From CAZRQL01 sp964602415 (GTDB lineage: Bacteria; Bacteroidota; Bacteroidia; Cytophagales; Flammeovirgaceae), in the NCBI GenBank assembly GCA_964602415.1, contig CAZRQL010000010.1, positions 1-64,000 of the forward strand: 64,000 bases of DNA, given 5' to 3'. Both the position numbers and the translations under genes were made by a program. Below, in pieces: positions 9,356 through 17,226 of the stretch. Within the stretch, counting starts at the first letter, position 1. Every line of letters starts with the position of its first letter. Below the pieces are notes generated by a model. The model saw nothing but the letters and a program-made list of their open reading frames with translations, had not been told where the DNA came from and did not search any database.

Positions 9356-9955
9356 TTAATCAACTATTTTTTCCAGCACGGCCAAAATTTCCTCTTGAAT
9401 TTCTTGTCCCTTGTCTTTGGCATACCAGCCATGCAAACTCTGTGCGTATTCTGCAACGGGAATTTGTTGAGCTTTGGCTTGGAGGACAATCTCTTGCGCG
9501 GATTTTGGGCGCGGCCCCCAAGAAGCCAGCACCTCGCCACTTTGAGGCTCTGCAACGATAAGAACTGGAATTGCCCTGCCCCCATTGGTCAAAAAATTGT
9601 CCATAAGCTCCAAATTCTCATCTCTGAGCACAAAACGCAAACGAATAAGAGGATTTTGAGTTGCCATTTTTGCCAAATAAGGAACAATTTGGGCAGCATC
9701 TCCGCACCAGCCTTCGGTGATGACCAACCAGAACATCGGTTTTTGTATAGATGTGAGCCTTTCTATGGTATCGGGCAGCAGAGTTCCGTGCGTATCAATG
9801 CGTTTCATCCGTTGCTGGTTCATTTTGGCGTACTCAAACAGGGCTTCCGACTGATTGGGGCCTGTTGTTTTGCCTTCCAGCAACAGGCTCTCTATCAATG
9901 TGCGGTATCTGTTGTAATCCATTTCGGCATTGAGGTATTGAGGGGCAAGTGTCAT
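9356..9955 (-). CDS. thioredoxin-family protein with WCGDA motif
   Basis: 199 residues. A helical N-terminal part (1-80) leads into a thioredoxin fold with FWLVITEGWCGDAAQ (about 75-89), where the classical WCxxC has only its first cysteine; the second is replaced by Ala. Later AIPVLIV supplies the cis-proline before a strand. Proteins of this type (Thioredoxin_9-like) are common in Bacteroidota and Firmicutes, with no established substrate; the single cysteine argues against a normal dithiol reductase. It has no signal peptide. It starts 9 bases after hisS and is the third gene of the ftsI-hisS operon. The next gene, pckA, lies 147 bases away and has its own leader. Confidence 0.7.
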   Translation of the reverse strand: MTLAPQYLNAEMDYNRYRTLIESLLLEGKTTGPNQSEALFEYAKMNQQRMKRIDTHGTLLPDTIERLTSIQKPMFWLVITEGWCGDAAQIVPYLAKMATQNPLIRLRFVLRDENLELMDNFLTNGGRAIPVLIVAEPQSGEVLASWGPRPKSAQEIVLQAKAQQIPVAEYAQSLHGWYAKDKGQEIQEEILAVLEKIVD

Positions 9956-9964
9956 TGGGTTTAG

Positions 9965-11230
9965 TTATTTTGGTTCTGAAAAAGATTTTAGTTGAGATAG
10001 TTTCCGTGTTTGCTCATTGAAACTGCAAAAATGGGTAAAGCCCATCTCTGCGAGTTGTTTGAACTGGGCGGCTTTGTTTTTTCGCTCCATCTCCAAAGAG
10101 ACGATGTTTTCAGTTGTCCGCATGTGTTGGGCTTCGGTCATCAAAGCGGTAAAGTCTGTCAAGTGGGCAGGATAAATAAGGGCTATTTTTCGATTTATTG
10201 GCTGAGGGTCGATGTTTCTCTCCATGAGAATTTGGGCTACCCTCTCAAATCCAATCGAAAACCCGCAGGCAGGAATTTGCTCCGGCAAAAATTTGCCTAT
10301 CATTTTGTCATAGCGTCCGCCTCCGGCGATAGAAGAGTTGTAACCTTGTGCCTGAATCTCAAATATGGTGCCTGTGTAATAACCCATCCCCCTAACCAAA
10401 AAAATGTCGAGGTTCACGGTATATTTTTTTGATTGCGTAGTGCCAATGATGGTATTTACATCATCAAGCCATTGCTGACTTATATTCAACTGGGGTAAAG
10501 CCTCCAATAAGTCTTGGACAGATTTTATGTGTCGGGCTTTTTGGGCAATTTCTTCGATTTTGTTGCAAGACTCAGTGCCAAACCCTGCGTTGCCAAGCTC
10601 GTTGAGCACGCCTTCCAGCCCGATTTTGTCCAACTTGTCCATTATGATAAAGACTTGGGCGTGGTCTTTGGGTTCAAAGCCCGCAAAGTTGGCCATGCTT
10701 TCAAGCAGTCTTCGGTCGTTGATTTTGATTTCAAAGCCCTCAAACCCCAAAGACAAAAGGGCCTCGGCAGTAGCTGAGATGAGTTCTATTTCGGCAAGGA
10801 TGCTACTTTGCCCGATGATGTCTATATCGCACTGGACAAACTGGCGGTAGCGGCCTTTCTGGGGGCGTTCTGCCCTCCAAACATTGCCTATCTGTATGGA
10901 TTTGAAGGGATTGGGTAGTTTGGCGCGGTGCGCAGCATAAAACCTGCAAAGCGGTACGGTAAGGTCGTACCTCAAGGCCATATCCGCTGGTTCGTGTTGG
11001 GATTGGAGCAGTTTTTCTCCCCGCTTCAAAATCTTAAAAAGCATTTTTTCGTTTTCTCCGCCTTCTCCGCCGGTAAAAAGTTCCAGTCTGTCGGCACAAG
11101 GGGTCTCTATTTGTGAAAAGCCGTATCGGGTATAAACCTCCAATATCTTAGCTGTCATAAAATTGCGCGTTTGTACTTCTTTGGGTAGCAAATCGCGCAT
11201 TCCTTCGGCGGGTGATGTGATAATCGACAT
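9965..11230 (-). CDS. hisS: histidyl-tRNA synthetase
   Basis: 421 residues, the normal range for the class II enzyme that charges tRNA-His. Motif 1 region GMRDLLPKEVQTRNF (about 10-24); motif 2 IQIGNVWRAERPQKGRYRQF (about 110-129); the histidine-specific VRGMGYYTGTIFE (about 280-292); motif 3 GFSIGFERVAQI (about 328-339). The C-terminal anticodon-binding part is short (about 85 residues) and diverged but shows no frameshift. HisZ, the catalytically dead paralogue, is unlikely because all catalytic motifs are intact. The ATG lies only 4 bases after the ftsI stop, so the gene depends on the ftsI transcript. Confidence 0.93.
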   Translation of the reverse strand: MSIITSPAEGMRDLLPKEVQTRNFMTAKILEVYTRYGFSQIETPCADRLELFTGGEGGENEKMLFKILKRGEKLLQSQHEPADMALRYDLTVPLCRFYAAHRAKLPNPFKSIQIGNVWRAERPQKGRYRQFVQCDIDIIGQSSILAEIELISATAEALLSLGFEGFEIKINDRRLLESMANFAGFEPKDHAQVFIIMDKLDKIGLEGVLNELGNAGFGTESCNKIEEIAQKARHIKSVQDLLEALPQLNISQQWLDDVNTIIGTTQSKKYTVNLDIFLVRGMGYYTGTIFEIQAQGYNSSIAGGGRYDKMIGKFLPEQIPACGFSIGFERVAQILMERNIDPQPINRKIALIYPAHLTDFTALMTEAQHMRTTENIVSLEMERKNKAAQFKQLAEMGFTHFCSFNEQTRKLSQLKSFSEPK

Positions 11231-11234
11231 AATC

Positions 11235-13340
11235 TTATTCTAAACTTAAAAATACCCAAGCTCCTTTTTTCAAAGCATCGCCGGGTCTGATTGATTGGGT
11301 CTTGACGACCCCTGAGCCATAGGCTTTGACCTTGGCTCCTTGGTTTTCAAGGATAAACAAAGCATCTCTCAAATTCAATCCTTTGAGGTTGGGCATAATG
11401 CCATCGCGGGCGTAGGTGTCGTGAAGTTCGAGCCTGCCATTGGCCGGAATGACCCTCGACCAGTCGCCAACGGCCAGTTTGTCGTGGTCAATACCGTATT
11501 TGCCAAGCACTAAGGTAAGGTCTTGGGTGTACCCAACGGCAACTTCAGGCAAAGAGGCTTGGGCGTTTTCTTTTACCTTGAGGGGTTCGCTGAGTTTTTT
11601 GATGAATATGCGGTCTGATAGCTCCCTGAAAATAGGAGCCGCTACGTCCCCCCCAAACCTAAACTCTCCTTTTGGCTCATCTACCACCACAATAATAGAG
11701 TACTTGGGGGCATCTGCCGGAAAATACCCGACAAACGAAGAATAGTATTCTTTGGTGTATTTGCCTTTTTTGACTTTTTGGGCTGTGCCTGTCTTACCGG
11801 CTATCTTATAGCGCGAAGATTGGATGGAGCGAGCAGTACCGCGCTCTACCACTCCTTCAAGCATCGCTTGTAGATTTTGGAGGGTTTTGTCGCTACAAAC
11901 TCTGGGGTTGAGGACTTTGGCTTCGATTTTTTTGACAACTCGGTTGCTTTCCAGAATTTTATCCACCAAAATAGGCTCTACCATCTTGCCGTTGTTGGCG
12001 ATGGCGTTGTAGAAAGTCAAGAGGTGCAAAGGGGTAATTTGTAATTCATAACCAATTGACATCCAAGGGATTGAGCAGCCACTCCAAAACTTGGAACTCG
12101 GGGTTTTGATGGCAGGTTGCCCCATTCCGGTCATTTGACTGCCAATAGGCTTGGTAAGTTGGAAGCGATTGAGGTATTCGAGGTATTTTTGGGGTTTCTG
12201 GGCAAAAGCCGCATACATCATCCTGGACACGCCTATGTTAGAGGATTTTTCAAATACCTGCTTGACAGTAAGGTTGCCGTATCCATAGGGAACGGCATCG
12301 GTCATAATACATTCTTCGTAAAATTCATATTTGCCTGTGTAGGTGTTGACTGTGTCAGTGAGTCGCATGCCGGTTTCCTCCATGAGTGCGGCCATTGAAA
12401 CCAATTTGAAAGTTGAGCCCGGTTCGTTAAGCCCCTCTCCACCAAAGGCATAGTTGCGATTTTCGACATATTTATCCTTTTGTTTGCCCAAGTTTACGAT
12501 GGCCTTGAGATGACCTGTTTGCACCTCCATCACCACGATACAGCCGTAGTTGGCTTGGCTGTTTTGGAGGCTTTTGTCCAACAATTTGGTGGCATAGTCT
12601 TGCAGTTCGATGTCGAGGGTGGTCTGTATATCCTTGCCGTTTTCGGGTTTGACAAAATTACCGTCGTTGACAGGAAGCCACCGGCCTCCACTGCCTCGTC
12701 GAAACAGAGCCTCTCCTTCTTTACCGGCTAAAATCTCATTGAAACTGTATTCAAGCCCTCTGCCAACAAACTCCCCCGTTGTGTCTTCGCCCACAAAACC
12801 CACTGTCCGCCTTGCCAATGGCTCAAAAGGCCAAAACCTGCGGTCTGTTTTTACAAAAAAAGCCCCACCTTTTAGCCTACCCAAATTGACCAGAGGCCAT
12901 TTCATAAGTTCTTCTCTCTCATGATAATTTAGGTATTGCCTACTCAACATCAAGTAACGTTTCTTTTGAGTGCGGGCATCTCTGATTTCTTGGGCTATCT
13001 GCGAGGGCATTTTTTCTTTGAAATAATTAGAAACCAAAAAGGTCAGCGTGTCTATGTGTTGCTCAAAAATGCTGTCCGCAGCAATGGTAGGGTCCAATGC
13101 CAATTGGTAGAAAGGCAAGGAGGCCGCCAACAATTCACCATTGTCGCTCAATATATTGCCTCTTGCGGCTTTGACTTTTTGAAACTGAAGCCCATATTCT
13201 TCTGCCTGCTTTGTCCATTTTTCGCCTTGAAAAACCTGCAAAACATAAATACGCCAGCAAATAATAGCCCCAAAAAGTGCCACAAACCCAAAGGCAACCC
13301 TAATCCTAATGAGAACAGAACGCTTGGAAAAAGCCGACAT
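11235..13340 (-). CDS. ftsI: peptidoglycan D,D-transpeptidase FtsI with PASTA domain
   Basis: 701 residues from the ATG at 13340. A longer in-frame reading exists, but its first 43 residues are atypical and the -7 box lies inside it. The order is: one membrane anchor (about 9-32), PBP dimerisation domain with VKAARGNILSDNGELLA (about 56-72), transpeptidase domain with the nucleophile STFK (Ser309), SSN (366-368) and KTG (516-518), and a C-terminal PASTA domain (about 635-701) with MPNLKGLNLRDALFILENQG. This is the class B penicillin-binding protein of the division septum. It normally sits among mra/mur/fts genes; here it heads an operon with hisS and a thioredoxin-like gene. A second class B PBP elsewhere in the genome would make its exact role less certain. 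Confidence 0.85.
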   Translation of the reverse strand: MSAFSKRSVLIRIRVAFGFVALFGAIICWRIYVLQVFQGEKWTKQAEEYGLQFQKVKAARGNILSDNGELLAASLPFYQLALDPTIAADSIFEQHIDTLTFLVSNYFKEKMPSQIAQEIRDARTQKKRYLMLSRQYLNYHEREELMKWPLVNLGRLKGGAFFVKTDRRFWPFEPLARRTVGFVGEDTTGEFVGRGLEYSFNEILAGKEGEALFRRGSGGRWLPVNDGNFVKPENGKDIQTTLDIELQDYATKLLDKSLQNSQANYGCIVVMEVQTGHLKAIVNLGKQKDKYVENRNYAFGGEGLNEPGSTFKLVSMAALMEETGMRLTDTVNTYTGKYEFYEECIMTDAVPYGYGNLTVKQVFEKSSNIGVSRMMYAAFAQKPQKYLEYLNRFQLTKPIGSQMTGMGQPAIKTPSSKFWSGCSIPWMSIGYELQITPLHLLTFYNAIANNGKMVEPILVDKILESNRVVKKIEAKVLNPRVCSDKTLQNLQAMLEGVVERGTARSIQSSRYKIAGKTGTAQKVKKGKYTKEYYSSFVGYFPADAPKYSIIVVVDEPKGEFRFGGDVAAPIFRELSDRIFIKKLSEPLKVKENAQASLPEVAVGYTQDLTLVLGKYGIDHDKLAVGDWSRVIPANGRLELHDTYARDGIMPNLKGLNLRDALFILENQGAKVKAYGSGVVKTQSIRPGDALKKGAWVFLSLE

Positions 13341-13370
13341 AACAAGAATTGGTTCAATGAATGTTTGCCA

Positions 13371-13378
13371 CAAAGGTA
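13371..13378 (-). promoter_or_regulatory. candidate -7 box for ftsI operon
   Basis: TACCTTTG on the minus strand matches TAnnTTTG and lies 30 bases before the ATG at 13340. It supports the shorter start of ftsI. No TTTG was found at the right -33 distance. Confidence 0.4.
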
Positions 13379-13558
13379 ATATTTTGGCCTTAGCAATGCT
13401 AATGCGGCTTTTTGTTGAAAGTAGAGCCTCCCCAAACTTATGAGCGCATTGATAAATCCAATTTTGCAAATGGGTTGAGAAATTTATGCTAACAAAAATT
13501 TGATAATCAATATTTTAATCAGAAACGGTATTTAATTCGGAATATTTTTTTAAAATCA

Positions 13559-13591
13559 TTTGTTTTATACATATAAATATTTATATCTTTG
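13559..13591 (+). promoter_or_regulatory. promoter with palindromic operator of the sulfur operon
   Basis: TTTG (13559-13562), a 21-bp spacer and TATCTTTG (13584-13591) match the Bacteroidota promoter consensus exactly. The spacer contains a perfect 16-bp palindrome, ATATAAATATTTATAT (13571-13586), which also covers the first bases of the -7 box. A repressor bound there would block the polymerase. The ArsR-family gene starts 13 bases downstream, so autoregulation by its product is the simplest reading (inference). Confidence 0.75.
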
Positions 13592-13603
13592 CAAAAAAAG
13601 CAC

Positions 13604-13909
13604 ATGACCTTAACTGATAGAATCAGCAGCGACAAAATAGATGCTATTGTGGCTATGCTCAAAATTATATCCCATCCGGTGCGCCTGAGCATAGTTGATT
13701 TGCTCACCGAAAAAAAACAACTCACTGTCATGGATATTCAGAAAGAGTTGAACATAGATCAAGCTGTTGCTTCTCACCATCTTACACTCATGGAAGATAA
13801 AGGTGTATTGCTTTCACAACGTATAGGCCGCAATAAGTACGTTTCTCTGCGCTTTTCCAAGATGAAAAACATTATTGACTGCATGGAAGGCTGCTGCCAA
13901 GAGATGTAG
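13604..13909 (+). CDS. ArsR-family repressor of the sulfur operon
   Basis: 101 residues from the ATG at 13604; a TTG five codons upstream overlaps the -7 box and is rejected. It is a winged-helix dimer of the ArsR type: helix ISHPVRLSIVDLLTE (about 22-36), recognition helix region NIDQAVASHHLTLMEDKGVL (about 50-69) and the wing SQRIGRNKYVSL. Cysteines occur only at the C-terminus, in DCMEGCCQ (Cys93, 97, 98). The metal site of classical ArsR and the N-terminal cysteine of the persulfide sensors SqrR and BigR are absent, so if it senses persulfide or metal it must do so through the C-terminal cluster. It is the first gene of the run of ten sulfur genes. Confidence 0.85.
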   Translation: MTLTDRISSDKIDAIVAMLKIISHPVRLSIVDLLTEKKQLTVMDIQKELNIDQAVASHHLTLMEDKGVLLSQRIGRNKYVSLRFSKMKNIIDCMEGCCQEM

Positions 13910-13961
13910 TGGCTTCTGTAAACCATCATTTAATTTTTTTTATGGTCAAAAACATACAATT

Positions 13962-13985
13962 ATATAAATCTAAATACATATACAA
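13962..13985 (+). promoter_or_regulatory. possible second operator half-site before tauE-like gene
   Basis: ATATAAAT at 13962-13969 repeats the half-site of the 13571-13586 palindrome, and the region to the ATG (13986) is an imperfect A+T-rich inverted repeat. It could be a second binding site of the ArsR regulator. The 76-base gap between the two genes holds no clear promoter boxes. Confidence 0.3.
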
Positions 13986-14783
13986 ATGGAAATATTAGGA
14001 TACATCGGTGCAATTTTGATGGGGCTTTCGCTTGGGCTTATTGGTGGCGGAGGTTCAATTCTTACTGTGCCGATTTTAGTGTACCTTTTTAGGGTGGATG
14101 CTGTGTTGGCGACGGCCTATTCGCTATTTATTGTGGGGCTGGTTAGTTTGGTAGGTTCGGTCAGTCATATTCGTCAGCAAAATGTTGAGATGCGCACTGC
14201 CATTGTCTTTGGGATTCCTTCGATAATCGCAGTTTTTTTGACAAGGCTTTATCTAATCCCTCTAATTCCTGCAAAACTATTCTCAATAGGCAGTCTTGAA
14301 GTAACTAAACCCATTGCGTTGCTGTTGCTTTTTGCTATTATTATGCTCATGGCATCTTATTCCATGCTAAAGAAAAGTAAGCCTAAGATTACAGATGGTG
14401 AAATCAAATTCAATTATCCTCTGATTTTTTTGGAAGGCTCTTTGGTGGGCGTAGTAACGGGGATGGTAGGTGCAGGTGGAGGGTTTTTGATTATCCCCGC
14501 GCTGGTTATTTTGGCTAATATACCCATGAAAAAAGCCGTCGGTACTTCTTTGCTCATTATTGCAGCCAAATCGTTGATAGGATTTACGGGTGATGTTGGA
14601 GCAGATACCAATATTGACTGGCTGTTTTTGATGGTGTTCTCAAGTATTTCAGTTGTGGGGATATTGTTGGGTACTTACCTGTCAAGATTTGTTTCCAATG
14701 AAAAACTCAAGCCTGCTTTTGGATGGTTTGTATTGGTCATGGGGATTTACATCATAAGCAAAGAACTTTTTTTCCACGCTTAA
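13986..14783 (+). CDS. TauE/SafE-family sulfite/sulfur-compound exporter
   Basis: 265 residues with about eight membrane segments arranged as an internal repeat, the standard size for TauE/SafE permeases. The two half-repeats open with glycine-rich motifs, GLSLGLIGGGGSILTVPIL (about 11-29) and GMVGAGGGFLIIPALVIL (about 159-176), typical of the family. Members export sulfite, sulfoacetate or other sulfur anions across the inner membrane. Here it follows an ArsR regulator and precedes transport and oxidation genes for reduced sulfur, so export of sulfite made by the persulfide dioxygenase at 20370 is a reasonable inference. The cysteine-poor sequence gives no evidence for metal transport. Confidence 0.85.
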   Translation: MEILGYIGAILMGLSLGLIGGGGSILTVPILVYLFRVDAVLATAYSLFIVGLVSLVGSVSHIRQQNVEMRTAIVFGIPSIIAVFLTRLYLIPLIPAKLFSIGSLEVTKPIALLLLFAIIMLMASYSMLKKSKPKITDGEIKFNYPLIFLEGSLVGVVTGMVGAGGGFLIIPALVILANIPMKKAVGTSLLIIAAKSLIGFTGDVGADTNIDWLFLMVFSSISVVGILLGTYLSRFVSNEKLKPAFGWFVLVMGIYIISKELFFHA

Positions 14784-14794
14784 GACAATTTAAT

Positions 14795-15076
14795 ATGCAA
14801 TACATTTTTGAAGTGGAAAATCTCAAATGCGGTGGCTGCATCAATAGCCTAAAATCCGGCCTCTTATCTTTGGATGGGGTAGAGACCGTTGAAGTGGAAC
14901 TTGGCATCGGAAGGGTCAAAGTGGAAAGCAAAACGAATATTGAAAACCGGATTAAGAGCAAACTAAGCGAAATAGGCTACCCACAAAAGGGCGATAATAC
15001 ACTCTCCAAGCAGGTGCAGTCTTATATCTCTTGTGTGTCAGGAAAAATTTTTGGTGATAAAACAAATAAATTATGA
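14795..15076 (+). CDS. heavy-metal-associated-like small protein
   Basis: 93 residues from the ATG at 14795. The N-terminal 65 residues form an HMA-type ferredoxin-like fold: YIFEVENLKCGGCINSLKSG, with the CGGC pair at 12-15, then GVETVEVELGIGRVKVE. HMA domains carry Cu(I) or other soft metals; in this setting the CxxC could also carry sulfane sulfur (speculative). The C-terminal tail is unrelated and ends in KTNKL. It lies 11 bases after tauE, and its stop overlaps the next start (ATGA at 15073), indicating translational coupling. No signal peptide, so it acts in the cytosol. Confidence 0.75.
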   Translation: MQYIFEVENLKCGGCINSLKSGLLSLDGVETVEVELGIGRVKVESKTNIENRIKSKLSEIGYPQKGDNTLSKQVQSYISCVSGKIFGDKTNKL

Positions 15077-15657
15077 TAGATTTTAATCAAATAGTTGAAA
15101 TCATTCGTCAGCCTTGGCACTGGGCTGTTTCGGGTGCATTGATTGGTTTTATTGTGCCCTTACTTTTATTGACAGGCAACAAAAAATTTGGTATTTCTTC
15201 CTCTTTGCGGCATATATGTGCCTCTTGCGTGCCCGCTAATGTAAATTTTTTTAAATATGACTGGCGCAAAGAGGTTTGGAATTTGTTTTTTGTGGGAGGC
15301 ATCGTATTGGGAGCGGTTATTGCATTGCTGTTTTTGAGCAACCCCAACGGAATAGTCGTCCAAGAAGCCACCCAAAACATCCTTGCAAGCTATGGAATTC
15401 AAGACTTTAGTGGCTTAATGCCTTCTGATTTGTTTGGTAGCGAAAATTTATTGTCGCTCAAAGGTCTCGTTTTCTTTGTCATTGGAGGATTTTTGGTCGG
15501 TTTTGGAAGCCGTTATGCGGGAGGTTGTACCAGTGGACACGCAATTATGGGGCTCTCCAATTTACAATTGCCCTCATTGATTGCCACTTGTTGTTTTATG
15601 GCAGGTGGTTTTTTGATGACAAATCTAATTTTACCTTTATTATTTAAATTATTTTAA
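15073..15657 (+). CDS. YeeE/YedE-family half-transporter (first of pair)
   Basis: 194 residues, about five hydrophobic segments. The signature of the YeeE/YedE sulfur-transport family is clear: GFGSRYAGGCTSGHAIMGLS (about 154-173), with the cysteine thought to pass thiosulfate in full-length TsuA/YeeE. At half the size of TsuA, it belongs to the half-size, PmpA/PmpB-like branch that works as a pair with the next gene. A second Cys pair, HICASCVPANVNF (about 47-59), lies in a loop. Likely role: movement of thiosulfate or another reduced sulfur anion across the inner membrane. Confidence 0.85.
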   Translation: MIDFNQIVEIIRQPWHWAVSGALIGFIVPLLLLTGNKKFGISSSLRHICASCVPANVNFFKYDWRKEVWNLFFVGGIVLGAVIALLFLSNPNGIVVQEATQNILASYGIQDFSGLMPSDLFGSENLLSLKGLVFFVIGGFLVGFGSRYAGGCTSGHAIMGLSNLQLPSLIATCCFMAGGFLMTNLILPLLFKLF

Positions 15658-15663
15658 TCAATT

Positions 15664-16161
15664 ATGCAAATTTTAGAAAATCCAATAAGTCATTCGGTTC
15701 GGCATACCGATTCGATGTGCACCAATGACTCTAAGTTAACCCATCCTTGGTGGCACAATTTCAAATATACTGCTATTGGTGTTTTATTGGGTATCGTTTT
15801 TGTAAAATCCGAGCTGATTTCATGGTTTAGGATACAAGAAATGTTTATGCTTCATTCTTTTTTTATGTATGGGGTTATAGGTACTGCAGTGGTGGTAGGT
15901 ATTATATCCGTAGCTATTATCACTAAATATAATATTAAAACCATAAATGGAGAAAAAATAATTTTGGAGGATAAGAGGTTTAATAAAGGCCAAATATACG
16001 GTGGTTTGATATTTGGATTGGGATGGGCATTGACCGGTGCCTGTCCGGGGCCACTTTTTGCGCAAGTAGGAACCGGTTTTTTGCCTGTGCTGGTTACTAT
16101 AGTGAGTGCTATTGCAGGAACATGGGTATATGGCTACTTAAGAGACCGCTTACCGCACTAA
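15664..16161 (+). CDS. YeeE/YedE-family half-transporter (second of pair)
   Basis: 165 residues, with four hydrophobic segments after a polar N-terminal tail of about 28 residues. The signature GGLIFGLGWALTGACPGPLF (about 118-137) is that of the DUF6691/YeeE partner subunit, whose cysteine in GACPG matches GGCTSG of the first subunit. It starts 6 bases after its partner, so the two very likely form one heteromeric transporter. The N-terminal tail contains a single cysteine and several histidines and is longer than I would expect for the family. Confidence 0.85.
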   Translation: MQILENPISHSVRHTDSMCTNDSKLTHPWWHNFKYTAIGVLLGIVFVKSELISWFRIQEMFMLHSFFMYGVIGTAVVVGIISVAIITKYNIKTINGEKIILEDKRFNKGQIYGGLIFGLGWALTGACPGPLFAQVGTGFLPVLVTIVSAIAGTWVYGYLRDRLPH

Positions 16162-16164
16162 AAT

Positions 16165-17226
16165 ATGGAAAGAGACAATATCACAAAGGGGGTTCTTGTA
16201 GCGATAGAAAGGCTCGTACTTACGCTCGTGCTGGTCTCTGTTATGATTGTGGGTTTAATCATCTTTGTATGGATGCGACCTGATATAAGTTGGATTGTGT
16301 CAGCATCTGAAAAAGAACAAGTGACTACCAAAATCGAAACAATAAAAATTCCCGAAAAAAGTAAGATTTTTTTTAAACCAGCAGACCCTAACGATATTGC
16401 AGATAGTACTTTGAAGAACAGTGTGCTGTATGGACGAGAGCTTATCACCCACACGGCACTTTATTTTGGTCCAAAGGGCAGTGTAAAACCCATCGCTAAC
16501 GGAATGAATTGCCAAAATTGCCATTTAGAAGCAGGTACAAAGCCCTTTGGAAACAATTATTTTGTAACTGCAGCCAACTACCCTCGCTTTCGTGCCCGCA
16601 GCGGAACTATTGAAGACCTTCCCCAACGTATTAATGACTGCTTTGAGCGAAGTTTAAATGGCAAACCAATCGAAACCAATAGCTATGAGATGCAGAGCAT
16701 CGTTAATTATATCAATTATTTGGGTAAGTCAGTGGCAAAAGGAGAAACCCCTGAAGGCTCGGGAATAGCTGAATTAGCATATTTAGACCGTGCTGCAGAC
16801 CCTGTAAAAGGAAAAGAACTTTACGCAGCCAAATGTAAAAATTGCCATTTGGAAAACGGGGAAGGTGTTTGGAATGAAACTACTAACCAATATACCTTTC
16901 CGCCGCTTTGGGGTAACCACTCATACAACAATGGAGCAGGGCTATACCGTATGAGCCGTTTTGCAGGGTATGTCAAGTACAATATGCCTTTGGGTGCAAG
17001 CATAGACAATCCCATACTCAGCGATGAAGAGGCTTGGGATATAGCCGCTTTTGTCAACTCTCAGCCTCGCCCCAAAAAAGACCTCTCAAAAGATTGGCCT
17101 GATATATCAAAAAAGCCGATTGATCATCCCTTTGGGCCTTTTGCTGATGGATTTAGTGAACAACAACACAAATACGGGCCTTTCCAGCCAATTGCCGAGT
17201 ATAGAAATAAATTAACATCAAAATGA
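16165..17226 (+). CDS. membrane-anchored diheme cytochrome c, TsdA-like
   Basis: 353 residues. One membrane anchor at about 15-36 places the rest in the periplasm. Two CxxCH haem sites are seen, CQNCH (116-120) and CKNCH (224-228). Around them is the signature of thiosulfate dehydrogenase TsdA: RELITHTALYFG (His96), GMNCQNCHLEAG, and INDCFERSLNGKP, whose Cys159 matches the unusual haem-ligating cysteine of TsdA (assignment by motif, not alignment). TsdA joins two thiosulfates to tetrathionate, or runs the reverse. An uncharacterised related cytochrome with another substrate is possible. It begins 3 bases after the transporter pair and overlaps the DsrE-like gene by ATGA. Confidence 0.8.
   Translation: MERDNITKGVLVAIERLVLTLVLVSVMIVGLIIFVWMRPDISWIVSASEKEQVTTKIETIKIPEKSKIFFKPADPNDIADSTLKNSVLYGRELITHTALYFGPKGSVKPIANGMNCQNCHLEAGTKPFGNNYFVTAANYPRFRARSGTIEDLPQRINDCFERSLNGKPIETNSYEMQSIVNYINYLGKSVAKGETPEGSGIAELAYLDRAADPVKGKELYAAKCKNCHLENGEGVWNETTNQYTFPPLWGNHSYNNGAGLYRMSRFAGYVKYNMPLGASIDNPILSDEEAWDIAAFVNSQPRPKKDLSKDWPDISKKPIDHPFGPFADGFSEQQHKYGPFQPIAEYRNKLTSK

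Noticed and set aside
9332..9964. 210-residue plus-strand open frame
   Set aside because: Antisense to the thioredoxin-like gene, whose frame has a recognisable fold and operon spacing.
9965..11230. HisZ or a truncated hisS
   Set aside because: All three class II motifs and the His-specific loop are intact, and the short C-terminal domain is continuous.
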